The notes under the pieces are model-generated. The model had not been told where the DNA came from. It saw nothing but the letters and a program-made list of their open reading frames with translations, and ran no database searches. 62,043 bases of DNA. Source: Lachnospiraceae bacterium (GTDB lineage: Bacteria > Bacillota > Clostridia > Lachnospirales > Lachnospiraceae). Below are positions 53,954 through 61,245 of the stretch, piece by piece. Position 1 is the stretch's first letter; each line of letters starts with the position of its first letter. Position numbers and translations under genes: made by a program. Where the stretch lies: assembly GCA_030537145.1 (NCBI GenBank), contig JAUNON010000009.1:1-62043 (forward strand), given 5' to 3'.

Positions 53954-54215
53954 TTACATCTGCTTCAAAAAAGTGTAAGATAAGTTAATAGGCATTTCCG
54001 TCATGTTATATGCAATCAATTTTGCCCCTATTTCCTGCTTGATGTATTCTGACCCGCAGGCATGGAAGCTGCTAAGTCCAATTGTATATTTCAGCCTGCG
54101 GAAAGCCCCTTCAATGGACCATCTTGCATGGTATAGAAGTTTTATACGTTTTGGGAAAACTTTCTCTGCCGGTAGATTTGTGACAATACAATACCTTCAT
54201 AGGAACCGTCAGATA
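53954..54215 (-). pseudogene. IS4-family transposase C-terminal remnant
   Basis: On the minus strand the segment reads VTNLPAEKV, LLYHARWSIEGAFRRLKYTIG and FHACGSEYIKQEIGAKLIAYN to a stop at 53954, the end of an IS4/DDE transposase including the conserved Tyr/Arg/Glu (YREK-type) region. Just upstream DGSYEGIV is in another frame, so a frameshift has occurred, and nothing of the N-terminal part remains. This gap (53756-54350) has no other gene apart from the promoters described. Confidence 0.8.
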
Positions 54216-54350
54216 TAGGGAAGCCGTATGTCTAACCTTGTAGCTTAACTAATTGACATTGAGTGCTGAACTGTTACCACATTTCAGTCACCATACTATT
54301 CCCGGATACTGTAATACAATTATCATCATAAAAGAATTGTGAGGTTTTTC

Positions 54351-54671
54351 ATGGAAGAATTTAACCCGCTGGATCGTATATACCAGCTCTGTGCCGAACG
54401 TAACTGGACCTGCTACAAGCTGGCCAAAGCCTCCGGCATCCCTTATTCCACACTAAATACAATGCTGAACAAGCACAATGCTCCGTCGCTTCCCACTTTG
54501 CAGAAGATCTGCTCCGGATTCGGTATTTCTCTGACGGAATTTTTCGATCCGGGTCAAAGCCACCAAGGCCTTACCGATGAGCAATCACATTGTCTGACCC
54601 TTTTTTCTGCTTTGCTTCCCGAGGAGCGGCGTCTTGCGCTGGCCTACATGCAGGAACTTGCCCGGAAATAA
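54351..54671 (+). CDS. XRE-family helix-turn-helix regulator
   Basis: A 106-residue DNA-binding protein. Residues 6-62 are a Cro/CI-type HTH (NWTCYKLAKASGIPYSTLNTM, then PSLPTLQKICSGFGISLTEFF). The C-terminal 40 residues are a short helical tail. I start at the ATG 54351, because GTGAGG stands before it; a GTG at 54339 is that same site. It is one of few plus-strand genes and sits beside the IS4 remnant. Target unknown. Confidence 0.88.
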   Translation: MEEFNPLDRIYQLCAERNWTCYKLAKASGIPYSTLNTMLNKHNAPSLPTLQKICSGFGISLTEFFDPGQSHQGLTDEQSHCLTLFSALLPEERRLALAYMQELARK

Positions 54672-54776
54672 ATATCCTCCGCCGCTTTGTTCCCATTTTT
54701 AAATAATAGCAGATGCTTTTTCTTCTCAGGATCATTTATTTGCCCAGATTCCCTGACCCTCTGATAGTAAGATGCA

Positions 54777-55556
54777 TCATCTATCACTTTCCTTCCCCTG
54801 CCGAAATGGTGATTCAACAGATAAAAGGCCCTCGCATCCCCCTATTGGCGCTGCCTCCTGTTCTCTGTTCCGTTCCTGCTCGATGGCCTCAATTTTACTG
54901 AGCATAACATCCATGCTCCGGTTCATGCTTTCAATACTGCTTTTTAAAATGCTGAACGCATTTCCATATTCCGGATAATATTTCTTACAGTAGGACGCCA
55001 TGGGAAGCAGGAAAACTGAGGTTTCACGAATATACTTTCTCATTTTCTGAAAGGTGAAGGTATACAGCGTGCTGCTGTTATGCAGACGATCACTCAGCTT
55101 GATAAGGGCCGCCTTGGGATTTTCCTCGATTTTTTTAAAGTAAATACTCAGCTCACGGTCGTTCAGGCCAGACTCCTTTGTCAGCAGCCGTATAATATCC
55201 AGAACCTCCTGCCCGAGATGGTACTCTGATACCAGTTCCTTCCCGCACAGCGGAAGCTTATTTCCACAATCCTCCAGAACATCATGAAGCAAAGCTGCCG
55301 CAAGAATCGTGTCATCTTCTATCCCATAGCTGATCAGTGTTGAGCAAACCTTCAGCGGATGAGAAATATAAGGCGTTCCGTCTTTACGATACTGATCCGC
55401 ATGAAACTTGCGGGCAAGAGACAGGGCCATTCTGGTCTGTTTTAAATCCTTCCCCACGGCAAACCCTTTAATAAACATATAAGACTTGACATACTGCACG
55501 TTTTCGCTTTCCTTAAATTCGTCATCCATCTGAAGAATCTGATTTGTATCTTTCAT
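54777..55556 (-). CDS. HD-domain protein, SpoT hydrolase-like (small alarmone hydrolase type)
   Basis: A 259-residue protein. The HD-domain metal motif is visible as SHPLKV (His66), LLHDVLEDC (His91, Asp92) and KLSDRLHN, as in the hydrolase half of RelA/SpoT. There is no synthetase, TGS or ACT domain. Possible activity is removal of pyrophosphate from (p)ppGpp or related nucleotides (inference). AAGGAGACGG stands some way before the ATG. Confidence 0.87.
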   Translation of the reverse strand: MKDTNQILQMDDEFKESENVQYVKSYMFIKGFAVGKDLKQTRMALSLARKFHADQYRKDGTPYISHPLKVCSTLISYGIEDDTILAAALLHDVLEDCGNKLPLCGKELVSEYHLGQEVLDIIRLLTKESGLNDRELSIYFKKIEENPKAALIKLSDRLHNSSTLYTFTFQKMRKYIRETSVFLLPMASYCKKYYPEYGNAFSILKSSIESMNRSMDVMLSKIEAIEQERNREQEAAPIGGCEGLLSVESPFRQGKESDR

Positions 55557-55716
55557 AGCCTGTTCCGTCTCCTTCCGTCTGTGTATTTACATAGTTTCCA
55601 TAGTCGATATACGCTCTATCCCGTTCAATCTATTCTATGTCCATTTTTACTCCACATAAATTATCCGAAGTTTCTGCCCCCCTCTTCCTACTGCAATTTT
55701 TTATCTCCTGTGTACT

Positions 55717-55756
55717 ATCATAGTTTATTTCCGTTATGTTTGTAACGTATTTACGT
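55717..55756 (-). promoter_or_regulatory. Promoter and short dyad upstream of the HD gene
   Basis: On the minus strand TTACAA (55740-55745) and TATGAT (55717-55722) are 17 bases apart. An ACGTA-AA-TACGT dyad (55745-55756) touches the -35. Confidence 0.5.
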
Positions 55757-55869
55757 CATATTGATCACTTATTCCCGTTGCTATGATGTTCGAGGAGATT
55801 TCATGCAATCAGCGTCTTTTCTCAATCATAGCATCCTTTTTTTCATTTTTTGAAAAGTATTTCCGCAAT

Positions 55870-55929
55870 CGTTTGCCCGCAGGGCTTTTTTTCGTACAGG
55901 AAACTCAAGGAATTTCCTGTACGAAAAAA
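55870..55929 (-). repeat. Structured intergenic repeat, copy f
   Basis: Read on the minus strand: a perfect 17-bp stem (55913-55929 with 55887-55903) around a nine-base loop, then the small hairpin GCCC-TGC-GGGC (55875-55885) and AAACGAT. The downstream part resembles copy d almost base for base over GGGCAAACGAT. It starts on the T-tract of the phosphoesterase terminator. Confidence 0.78.
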
Positions 55930-55960
55930 CAGACACTCCACATCCGCTGTGAAATGTCTG
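55924..55960 (-). terminator. Terminator after the phosphoesterase gene
   Basis: On the minus strand CAGACATTTCAC pairs with GTGGAGTGTCTG (12 pairs, two G-T), followed by six T bases (55924-55929), which begin repeat copy f. Confidence 0.85.
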
Positions 55961-55997
55961 TCTCCTGCTATTGATAAACACTCTGTTCCATATGATA

Positions 55998-57158
55998 TTA
56001 CGAATGCTTCCCGAACCTGTAATATCCCCTGGGATATATCATGCCGCTCTGTGCGGACTTCATGGTAATCTCAACCGTATCATCTGATATTCCCAATTCC
56101 GTTATCACTCCGTCTTTCCATTCCTCAGGATACAGCTCCCGGCCCTTCAGTTCCGTCGGAGCGACGCTTCCGTCGTTCAAATAGAGATTACCTGCATCAT
56201 ACTCCGCGCATGCTTTCTCATAATTCGGCGATACGTGGGTGTGCCCGGAAATATAAATAATATTTCCATAATGTTCCACCATATTTTGCAGATATTCGTT
56301 TCTGCTCAGATAGGCCTCCCCATTGCTTCTCTGCGGGTTGTGATCCGCCAGGGGCGCATGGCAGAGAATAATATGCCGCTTTGCATCTCTGGTTTCCGAA
56401 AGATGCCCATCCAGCCATTTCTCTGTGTCTTTTGAAAATGTCAATCTCCGAGGATGTGTCACACAGTCAAGCCCGATTATGTCAATTTCATTCACTGCCG
56501 CAGTCCAGTGCCCCAGACCGCTTCCGGCTATATCCAGCCCCATGTTTTCCGCCCTTCTCAGCAAACGCTCCTGAAAGTCAGCGTAGGGAACAGGAATGCC
56601 ATCAAAATCTCTGCCGGAAACAACCGGCCAGTCATGATTTCCTGCAATGGGAAGCACGATCTTATCCGGCGCAGCATCCTCTATGCACTGAAGAAATTCC
56701 TGATACTGCTCCATCCTTCCGTCATTCACCTCATCTCCCGCCAACAGAATCATGTTACTCCCGGCCATCCTCAGCGCCTGCCTGATCCTTCCCGGTTTCT
56801 TCGCAAGATGCAGATCACTCATGACAGAGAACCGGCAGAAAGCCCTGTCCGCATCCGGTCTGCATGGAATATATTCCCCGGGAATGGCGGTAATGGCCTC
56901 CTCTGTCTTTTGAAAATCCGGCGAGATACATCTGACAAACACATGGGTAGCGCCGTAGGGAATTGCCCTGTGCCCATCGAACCTGAATTCTGCGTCCCCC
57001 GTGGGATTTACAGGCACATACGCAAACCCGCTCCACCCCGGTAACGGCCCCGCTTCATCCGCCCAATAAAGGGAAGCCGCCAGACTGCCTTTCGCCCTGA
57101 TTTTAAATATTCCATCCGCCAAACCGGCATGATATAATTTTATTTTCAGTTCAGCCAT
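55998..57158 (-). CDS. Calcineurin-like metallophosphoesterase
   Basis: A 386-residue protein. Residues 1-115 are a beta-rich N-terminal domain. The phosphoesterase motifs are VMSDLHL (Asp, His), LAGDEVNDGR, AGNHDWPV, CHAPLADH and ISGHTHVS, a full metal set. It resembles cyclic-nucleotide or phospholipid phosphodiesterase-like enzymes; substrate unknown. The ATG at 57158 is chosen because AGGGAGAAATT stands before it. It follows the leucine-rich gene on the same strand and ends with a clear terminator. Confidence 0.9.
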   Translation of the reverse strand: MAELKIKLYHAGLADGIFKIRAKGSLAASLYWADEAGPLPGWSGFAYVPVNPTGDAEFRFDGHRAIPYGATHVFVRCISPDFQKTEEAITAIPGEYIPCRPDADRAFCRFSVMSDLHLAKKPGRIRQALRMAGSNMILLAGDEVNDGRMEQYQEFLQCIEDAAPDKIVLPIAGNHDWPVVSGRDFDGIPVPYADFQERLLRRAENMGLDIAGSGLGHWTAAVNEIDIIGLDCVTHPRRLTFSKDTEKWLDGHLSETRDAKRHIILCHAPLADHNPQRSNGEAYLSRNEYLQNMVEHYGNIIYISGHTHVSPNYEKACAEYDAGNLYLNDGSVAPTELKGRELYPEEWKDGVITELGISDDTVEITMKSAQSGMIYPRGYYRFGKHS

Positions 57159-57161
57159 AAT

Positions 57162-58491
57162 TTCTCCCTGCTCTGTCCAAACCGCCTGCTGCTTCACATT
57201 GATTTTTATCTGGTACAGGCTCTTATTGGTTTCTGCGCCGGATTTCCTCCGCAGCCTTTCCCCGCTCCTCCGCAAACCTCTGCCAATTGTTTCTTTTTTC
57301 AAAATAAGAGCGGTCTGGAATCATGGAAACACCTGGAATTTCCTGTAATGCCTCATCCAGATACCACCAGTCATAATAGTCCTCCTCACCGTATCCATCT
57401 TCATCCGCGGGATCCTCACTGGACCAGGAGTGAACTTCTACAACTCCGTCCTCCCCCGGCTTTTCGATGGTATAGCTGCGTTTTGGGTCAAAGAACGTGT
57501 ATCCCCGCTGTCTGAGAAGCTCTCCAGAACGATATCCCACCAAATCCAGAGGGAGCCTTACCGGAAGCACGGTGCCGGGGCGATATTTTCTCCAAAAGGG
57601 CGTGCCGATTAGAGCGTTTTTAAACCGGTCCGGATCCGTACATTCCACATATTCCAGATTTTCACAGCCATCAAAGGCATATCGGTTGATGCGGGTGACC
57701 CCCTGCGGAAGCACGACCCGCCGCAGTTGTGTACAGCCAGAAAAAGTTCCTTCCGGGATCTCCAAAACGCCCTCCGGAATCGTGATCTGGCAGATTGATT
57801 TACAGCCGGAAAAGGCGTTTTTATTAATTTTTCGCAATCCCCCCGGCAACAAAACATCGGTAAGCGCCCTGCAGTCACAGAATGCTGAAGCCCCGATTTC
57901 CAAAAGCATTTCCGGCAGCTCCAGCCTTTTAAGACTTGTGCACGCCAGGAAAGCATCATATGAAATTTTAGAGAGTGCTGCAGGTAAAACAACGGACTCC
58001 AGGCTCTCGCATTCACAAAAGGCTCTGGCATCCAAAACCTGGAGCTTCTCCGGCAGAACAACAGAACGCAGTCCGCAATGTTCAAATGCCCCGTATCCGA
58101 TTTCTGTAACACCGGCAGGTATGGCCATATCTTCCAGATTGTAGCATCCTTTAAAGGCGAAGCTGCCAATTTTGCGCAGGCTCTCCGGCAGATCAATCCG
58201 TTTCAGGGCTTCGCAGCCGTAAAAGGCCCTCTCCCCGATTTCCAGCAATCCCTCCGGAATCACCACATACTCAGAGTTTACGGCCATAAAGGTCAACACG
58301 CCGTTTTCAATGACATATTCCTCACACGAAACATTATGTTGGATCGCTGGCCCCTGAGGCGCTTCCTTTCGTTTCCCATTTTCCAGCATTTCCTTTAAAT
58401 ATTCTTTCTTTTTTTCCATATTCTCTCTCCCCGCCTCCTAAGGTTCTCCCTGTTTTGTCCAAACCGCCTGCTATCTCACCCTGATTTTTAT
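57162..58491. repeat. Direct repeat of a 48-bp leader in front of two adjacent genes
   Basis: Bases 57162-57209 and 58444-58491 match at 41 of 48 positions, and TTTCTGCGC recurs a little further on in both. The first copy precedes the phosphoesterase and contains its ribosome site; the second lies 25 bases before the leucine-rich gene. No coding role is seen for the second. Confidence 0.72.
57223..58419 (-). CDS. BspA-type leucine-rich repeat protein, cytoplasmic
   Basis: A 398-residue protein. Residues 40-255 hold about nine repeats of 23 residues, such as IPEGLLEIGERAFYGCEALKR and LPESLRKIGSFAFKGCYNLED, the BspA/LRR_5 pattern. The C-terminal 140 residues are non-repetitive and rich in acidic and aromatic residues (YGEEDYYDWWYLDEAL). 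There is no signal peptide. AGGAGG precedes the ATG. The family mediates protein contacts; here it may serve inside the cell. Confidence 0.87.
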   Translation of the reverse strand: MEKKKEYLKEMLENGKRKEAPQGPAIQHNVSCEEYVIENGVLTFMAVNSEYVVIPEGLLEIGERAFYGCEALKRIDLPESLRKIGSFAFKGCYNLEDMAIPAGVTEIGYGAFEHCGLRSVVLPEKLQVLDARAFCECESLESVVLPAALSKISYDAFLACTSLKRLELPEMLLEIGASAFCDCRALTDVLLPGGLRKINKNAFSGCKSICQITIPEGVLEIPEGTFSGCTQLRRVVLPQGVTRINRYAFDGCENLEYVECTDPDRFKNALIGTPFWRKYRPGTVLPVRLPLDLVGYRSGELLRQRGYTFFDPKRSYTIEKPGEDGVVEVHSWSSEDPADEDGYGEEDYYDWWYLDEALQEIPGVSMIPDRSYFEKRNNWQRFAEERGKAAEEIRRRNQ

Positions 58492-58551
58492 TATTTTCTG
58501 CGCTCCATAATATTTCCCTGTTGCGCATGCGTTCTCATAACCGGGCAGAAG

Positions 58552-59691
58552 TCAGTCATACCGGATACTCATTCTATCTTCCAGGCAACTGACATCTGCC
58601 GCAGTATCTTTGGAGAGTGATAAATTCTGCATCCGTGTAAGACCTGCCAGCACGCTGACATCTTCTACTCCTGTCCCCACCAGATTCAGTGACTGTAAAT
58701 GATAAGCCCCCTCCAGAGCGCTGATATCCTTTACCTCTGTATTCTTCAGGCTCAGCTCCTGCAGTTGTGACAGCCCTCCCAGCGGGCTGATGTTTTCGAC
58801 CTTTGTCTCCTCCAGCCACAACGCCTGCAGCCCGGTAAGACCCGCCAGCGCTTCGATATCCGCTACACTGGTCCTGGCCAGGCCCAACTGCCGCAGAGAT
58901 GTCAGTCCGGACAGCGCATCAATTTTTTCCACTCCGGTATCGTACAGCAGCAAATCCTCCAGCCGCGTCAGTCCGGACAGCGCTGTAATATCCTGTATAC
59001 CCGTATTGTGTAAATGCAACGTCCGCAGATTCTTCAGTGCGGAAAGCGCACTGATTTCTTTTACATCGGTATAGTCCAGACGCAATATCTCCAGTCCTGT
59101 CAGGCCGGATAATACGCTTATATCCTCTATATCCGTCTGGTGCAGATATAAATATTGCAGAGATGTCAGCCCGGACAACGCACGAATATCCGCTATATTT
59201 GTGCCGCCCAGGCACAGACTGCGCAGCTTTGTAAGCTTTGAAACCGCCTCAATATCTTCTACTCCTGCATAACTCAGATCCAGCTCCTGAAGCCCGCTCA
59301 GTCCGGCCACTCCGTCTATGTCACACAAAGAGCGGTGTCCAAAGATCACAAGTTTTTCCAAATTCGGGAACCACTGCAGATCATCCAGCGACTGAATTTC
59401 TTCTTCTGCAGCAGTTTCAGGCGGAAAGCCATCCTGAAGGCCGGTTTCTTTCTCATCCGTCTCTAACATCTCAATCTGATTATAATAGATGGTCAGCGTT
59501 TTGATCCCCGCCAGCTCATCGGTCATGATGTCTCCCTCAGAACGGTCAAGCGCCTGCCGCACCAGCCGTTCCATATTTGAATCAGCAAAAACAACCGCTG
59601 TATCTGCCTCGCCGCCAGATGCATACGCTGCCGCCGGCAGCAAGAGCAGCATTGCCAGAAAAATCACTTTGCCAAATGAGTTAATCCTCAT
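58552..59691 (-). CDS. Secreted leucine-rich repeat protein, internalin-like
   Basis: A 379-residue protein with a signal peptide (1-24, AAAYASG). Residues 110-370 are eleven to twelve tandem 22-residue leucine-rich units of the form LSGLTSLQYLYLHQTDIEDI, as in internalins. No LPXTG sorting signal or other anchor is seen at the C-terminus. It could bind host or bacterial surface proteins. It overlaps the NadD-NADAR gene by four bases, an odd pairing of a secreted protein with NAD metabolism. Confidence 0.88.
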   Translation of the reverse strand: MRINSFGKVIFLAMLLLLPAAAYASGGEADTAVVFADSNMERLVRQALDRSEGDIMTDELAGIKTLTIYYNQIEMLETDEKETGLQDGFPPETAAEEEIQSLDDLQWFPNLEKLVIFGHRSLCDIDGVAGLSGLQELDLSYAGVEDIEAVSKLTKLRSLCLGGTNIADIRALSGLTSLQYLYLHQTDIEDISVLSGLTGLEILRLDYTDVKEISALSALKNLRTLHLHNTGIQDITALSGLTRLEDLLLYDTGVEKIDALSGLTSLRQLGLARTSVADIEALAGLTGLQALWLEETKVENISPLGGLSQLQELSLKNTEVKDISALEGAYHLQSLNLVGTGVEDVSVLAGLTRMQNLSLSKDTAADVSCLEDRMSIRYD

Positions 59692-60785
59692 GACTGCACC
59701 GCCGTCTTTTCTCTTTTCTCATTGCTTCCCGCATATTCCTTCCTTATCTTCATCAGTATCTTCCCCAGATGATTTTCTCCCTGACCGGTTCTGGTATCTA
59801 CGCCCCAACAAGTATCTCCCCATTGATTGCCTTCTACCAGTACCTTGTCTCCTGTGCCAACCAGCATATCTGCGAGCTCCGGATGCTGTGCAAACTTAGC
59901 CCGGACGATTTCTTCCATCAGTCCCACTTTGACTTCTTCCCAATCAGGACGAAGCTGCACTTTCCTCCCTATACCCTTGCTCTTTTTCGGGCTATATTCC
60001 GTGAACAAAAGCTTTCCTTCTTCCGTCATGCACTTCTGTGCCTGAAAGGCCGCCTCGTTACTTCCGTAAGTCAGGCCGCCGTAAAACACTGGCACCTCAT
60101 AAAAATTACTCAAATATCTATATTCTTCCGCATGAAAATCCGTGATTGCGTTCCATGGAACCTTACCATTCCTATTCATTATTTCCCACACCTCCGGCAT
60201 CACCAGCTCCCTCGCCGTTTCATCATTATTGTGAAGTCTCTCACGGAATTTACTGGAACTGACTGTGCTGATCTCTTCCGGGAGCGGAAAAACAGTAAAT
60301 GCATCCCAGTGCTCCGCAAGATAAGGCCTTATTTCCTTGATCCTTTCAAGGTCATCCTCGCCTCTCTTTGCCACAAGAATATGAAATTCTCTAACCATAT
60401 CATCGATTCGATGCCAGCGGGGTAATACATAAAGCTTATCGCTGCCAGTAACAAAATACAGTTCATCTTCGGGATATTCCTTCTGAAGCTCAACCAGCAT
60501 TTCATAATCATATACTCGTTCTGTTCTGCCCATATGTATCGTGCTGACTGCCATTTTGGAATCCTTATCCAAAAATGTATTCAGCATTTCCAGTCTGACA
60601 GCCTCACTAAGCGTATCCTGCGGGCACCTCTGACGCTTCATCTTCTTTGCCACATATTCATATGCTGTCGGAACAAAGATTCCCATTCTGGCATCTACTG
60701 CCTCTATTGCAGCCTGCATTAACACAAAATGGGCAACCGTCGGAGGATTGAAGCTCCCGCCCATTACTACTATTCTGTTCATCAT
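59688..60785 (-). CDS. NadD-like nucleotidyltransferase fused to a NADAR domain
   Basis: A 365-residue fusion. Residues 2-205 are a nicotinamide/nicotinate mononucleotide adenylyltransferase: GGSFNPPTVAHF (first motif with His19) and the STVSSSKFRERL motif near 173-184. Residues about 218-352 are a NADAR (YbiA-like) domain with FYEVPV, NEAAFQAQK, GNQWGDTCWG and ENHLGKILMKIR. NADAR domains of this family cleave ADP-ribose or N-glycosidic bonds in riboflavin precursors or in ADP-ribosylated guanine (established for some members). AAAGGAG stands before the ATG at 60785. Confidence 0.88.
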   Translation of the reverse strand: MMNRIVVMGGSFNPPTVAHFVLMQAAIEAVDARMGIFVPTAYEYVAKKMKRQRCPQDTLSEAVRLEMLNTFLDKDSKMAVSTIHMGRTERVYDYEMLVELQKEYPEDELYFVTGSDKLYVLPRWHRIDDMVREFHILVAKRGEDDLERIKEIRPYLAEHWDAFTVFPLPEEISTVSSSKFRERLHNNDETARELVMPEVWEIMNRNGKVPWNAITDFHAEEYRYLSNFYEVPVFYGGLTYGSNEAAFQAQKCMTEEGKLLFTEYSPKKSKGIGRKVQLRPDWEEVKVGLMEEIVRAKFAQHPELADMLVGTGDKVLVEGNQWGDTCWGVDTRTGQGENHLGKILMKIRKEYAGSNEKREKTAVQS

Positions 60786-60987
60786 AATAATCTCCTTTCC
60801 GCCGCCTTTCAGTTGGCGGCACATGCTTTCTTAACTTAAATGTTTGTTTATGAGCGGATCATAACATATGCCTGTTCCTTATTCTGAAATTTGTTTCCGC
60901 TCCATCTAATTCTGTTCCGCATCCTTCTCCCCCAACCGTATTCCAGCTTTTCTGCAAACATGACTTTTTAAAATATCCGCGAAACGG

Positions 60988-61016
60988 TTGACAAACCTCC
61001 TCTTTTATGGTATAAA
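60988..61016 (+). promoter_or_regulatory. Promoter of tRNA-Trp
   Basis: Perfect -35 TTGACA (60988-60993) and TATAAA (61011-61016) are 17 bases apart, 22 bases before the tRNA. Confidence 0.85.
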
Positions 61017-61037
61017 AGTTTAGTGAGTCAATCACAC

Positions 61038-61108
61038 AGGGGATTGGTCAAATGGTATGATAGGGGTCTCCAAAACCTTTGGTGGGAGTTCGATTCTCTC
61101 ATCCCCTG
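61038..61108 (+). tRNA. tRNA-Trp (CCA)
   Basis: A 71-base tRNA. AGGGGAT (61038-61044) pairs with ATCCCCT (61101-61107), the anticodon CCA is at 61070-61072 in a CTCCAAA loop, and the T arm has GGGAG-TTCGATT-CTCTC. The discriminator is G, correct for tryptophan. CCA is not encoded. Confidence 0.96.
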
Positions 61109-61121
61109 CTTAATACATAAA

Positions 61122-61157
61122 CCCGGAAGCTTTATGATAAAGCTTCCGGGTTTTTTT
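61122..61157 (+). terminator. Intrinsic terminator of tRNA-Trp
   Basis: CCCGGAAGCTTTA (61122-61134) and TAAAGCTTCCGGG (61138-61150) form a perfect 13-bp stem, followed by seven T bases (61151-61157), which begin repeat copy d. Confidence 0.92.
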
Positions 61158-61245
61158 ATCTCATAGGAAAGGCCTTACTGCTTTAAAGTGCGAAAGTATG
61201 TGACTTTCCTATGAGATAAAAGTCCTACGGGCAAACGATGCGCAG
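61154..61245 (+). repeat. Structured intergenic repeat, copy d (long-loop type)
   Basis: On the plus strand: a perfect 18-bp stem (61154-61171 with 61204-61221) and a 32-base loop like that of copy a, then GTCC-TAC-GGGC (61222-61232), then AAACGATGCGCA. The end runs into the glycosyltransferase gene, whose stop codon lies at 61246-61248. It is the only copy in this orientation and follows a plus-strand terminator. Confidence 0.85.

Noticed and set aside
54003..54218. A 71-codon plus-strand frame
   Set aside because: It is the opposite strand of the IS4 transposase remnant, which reads convincingly on the minus strand.
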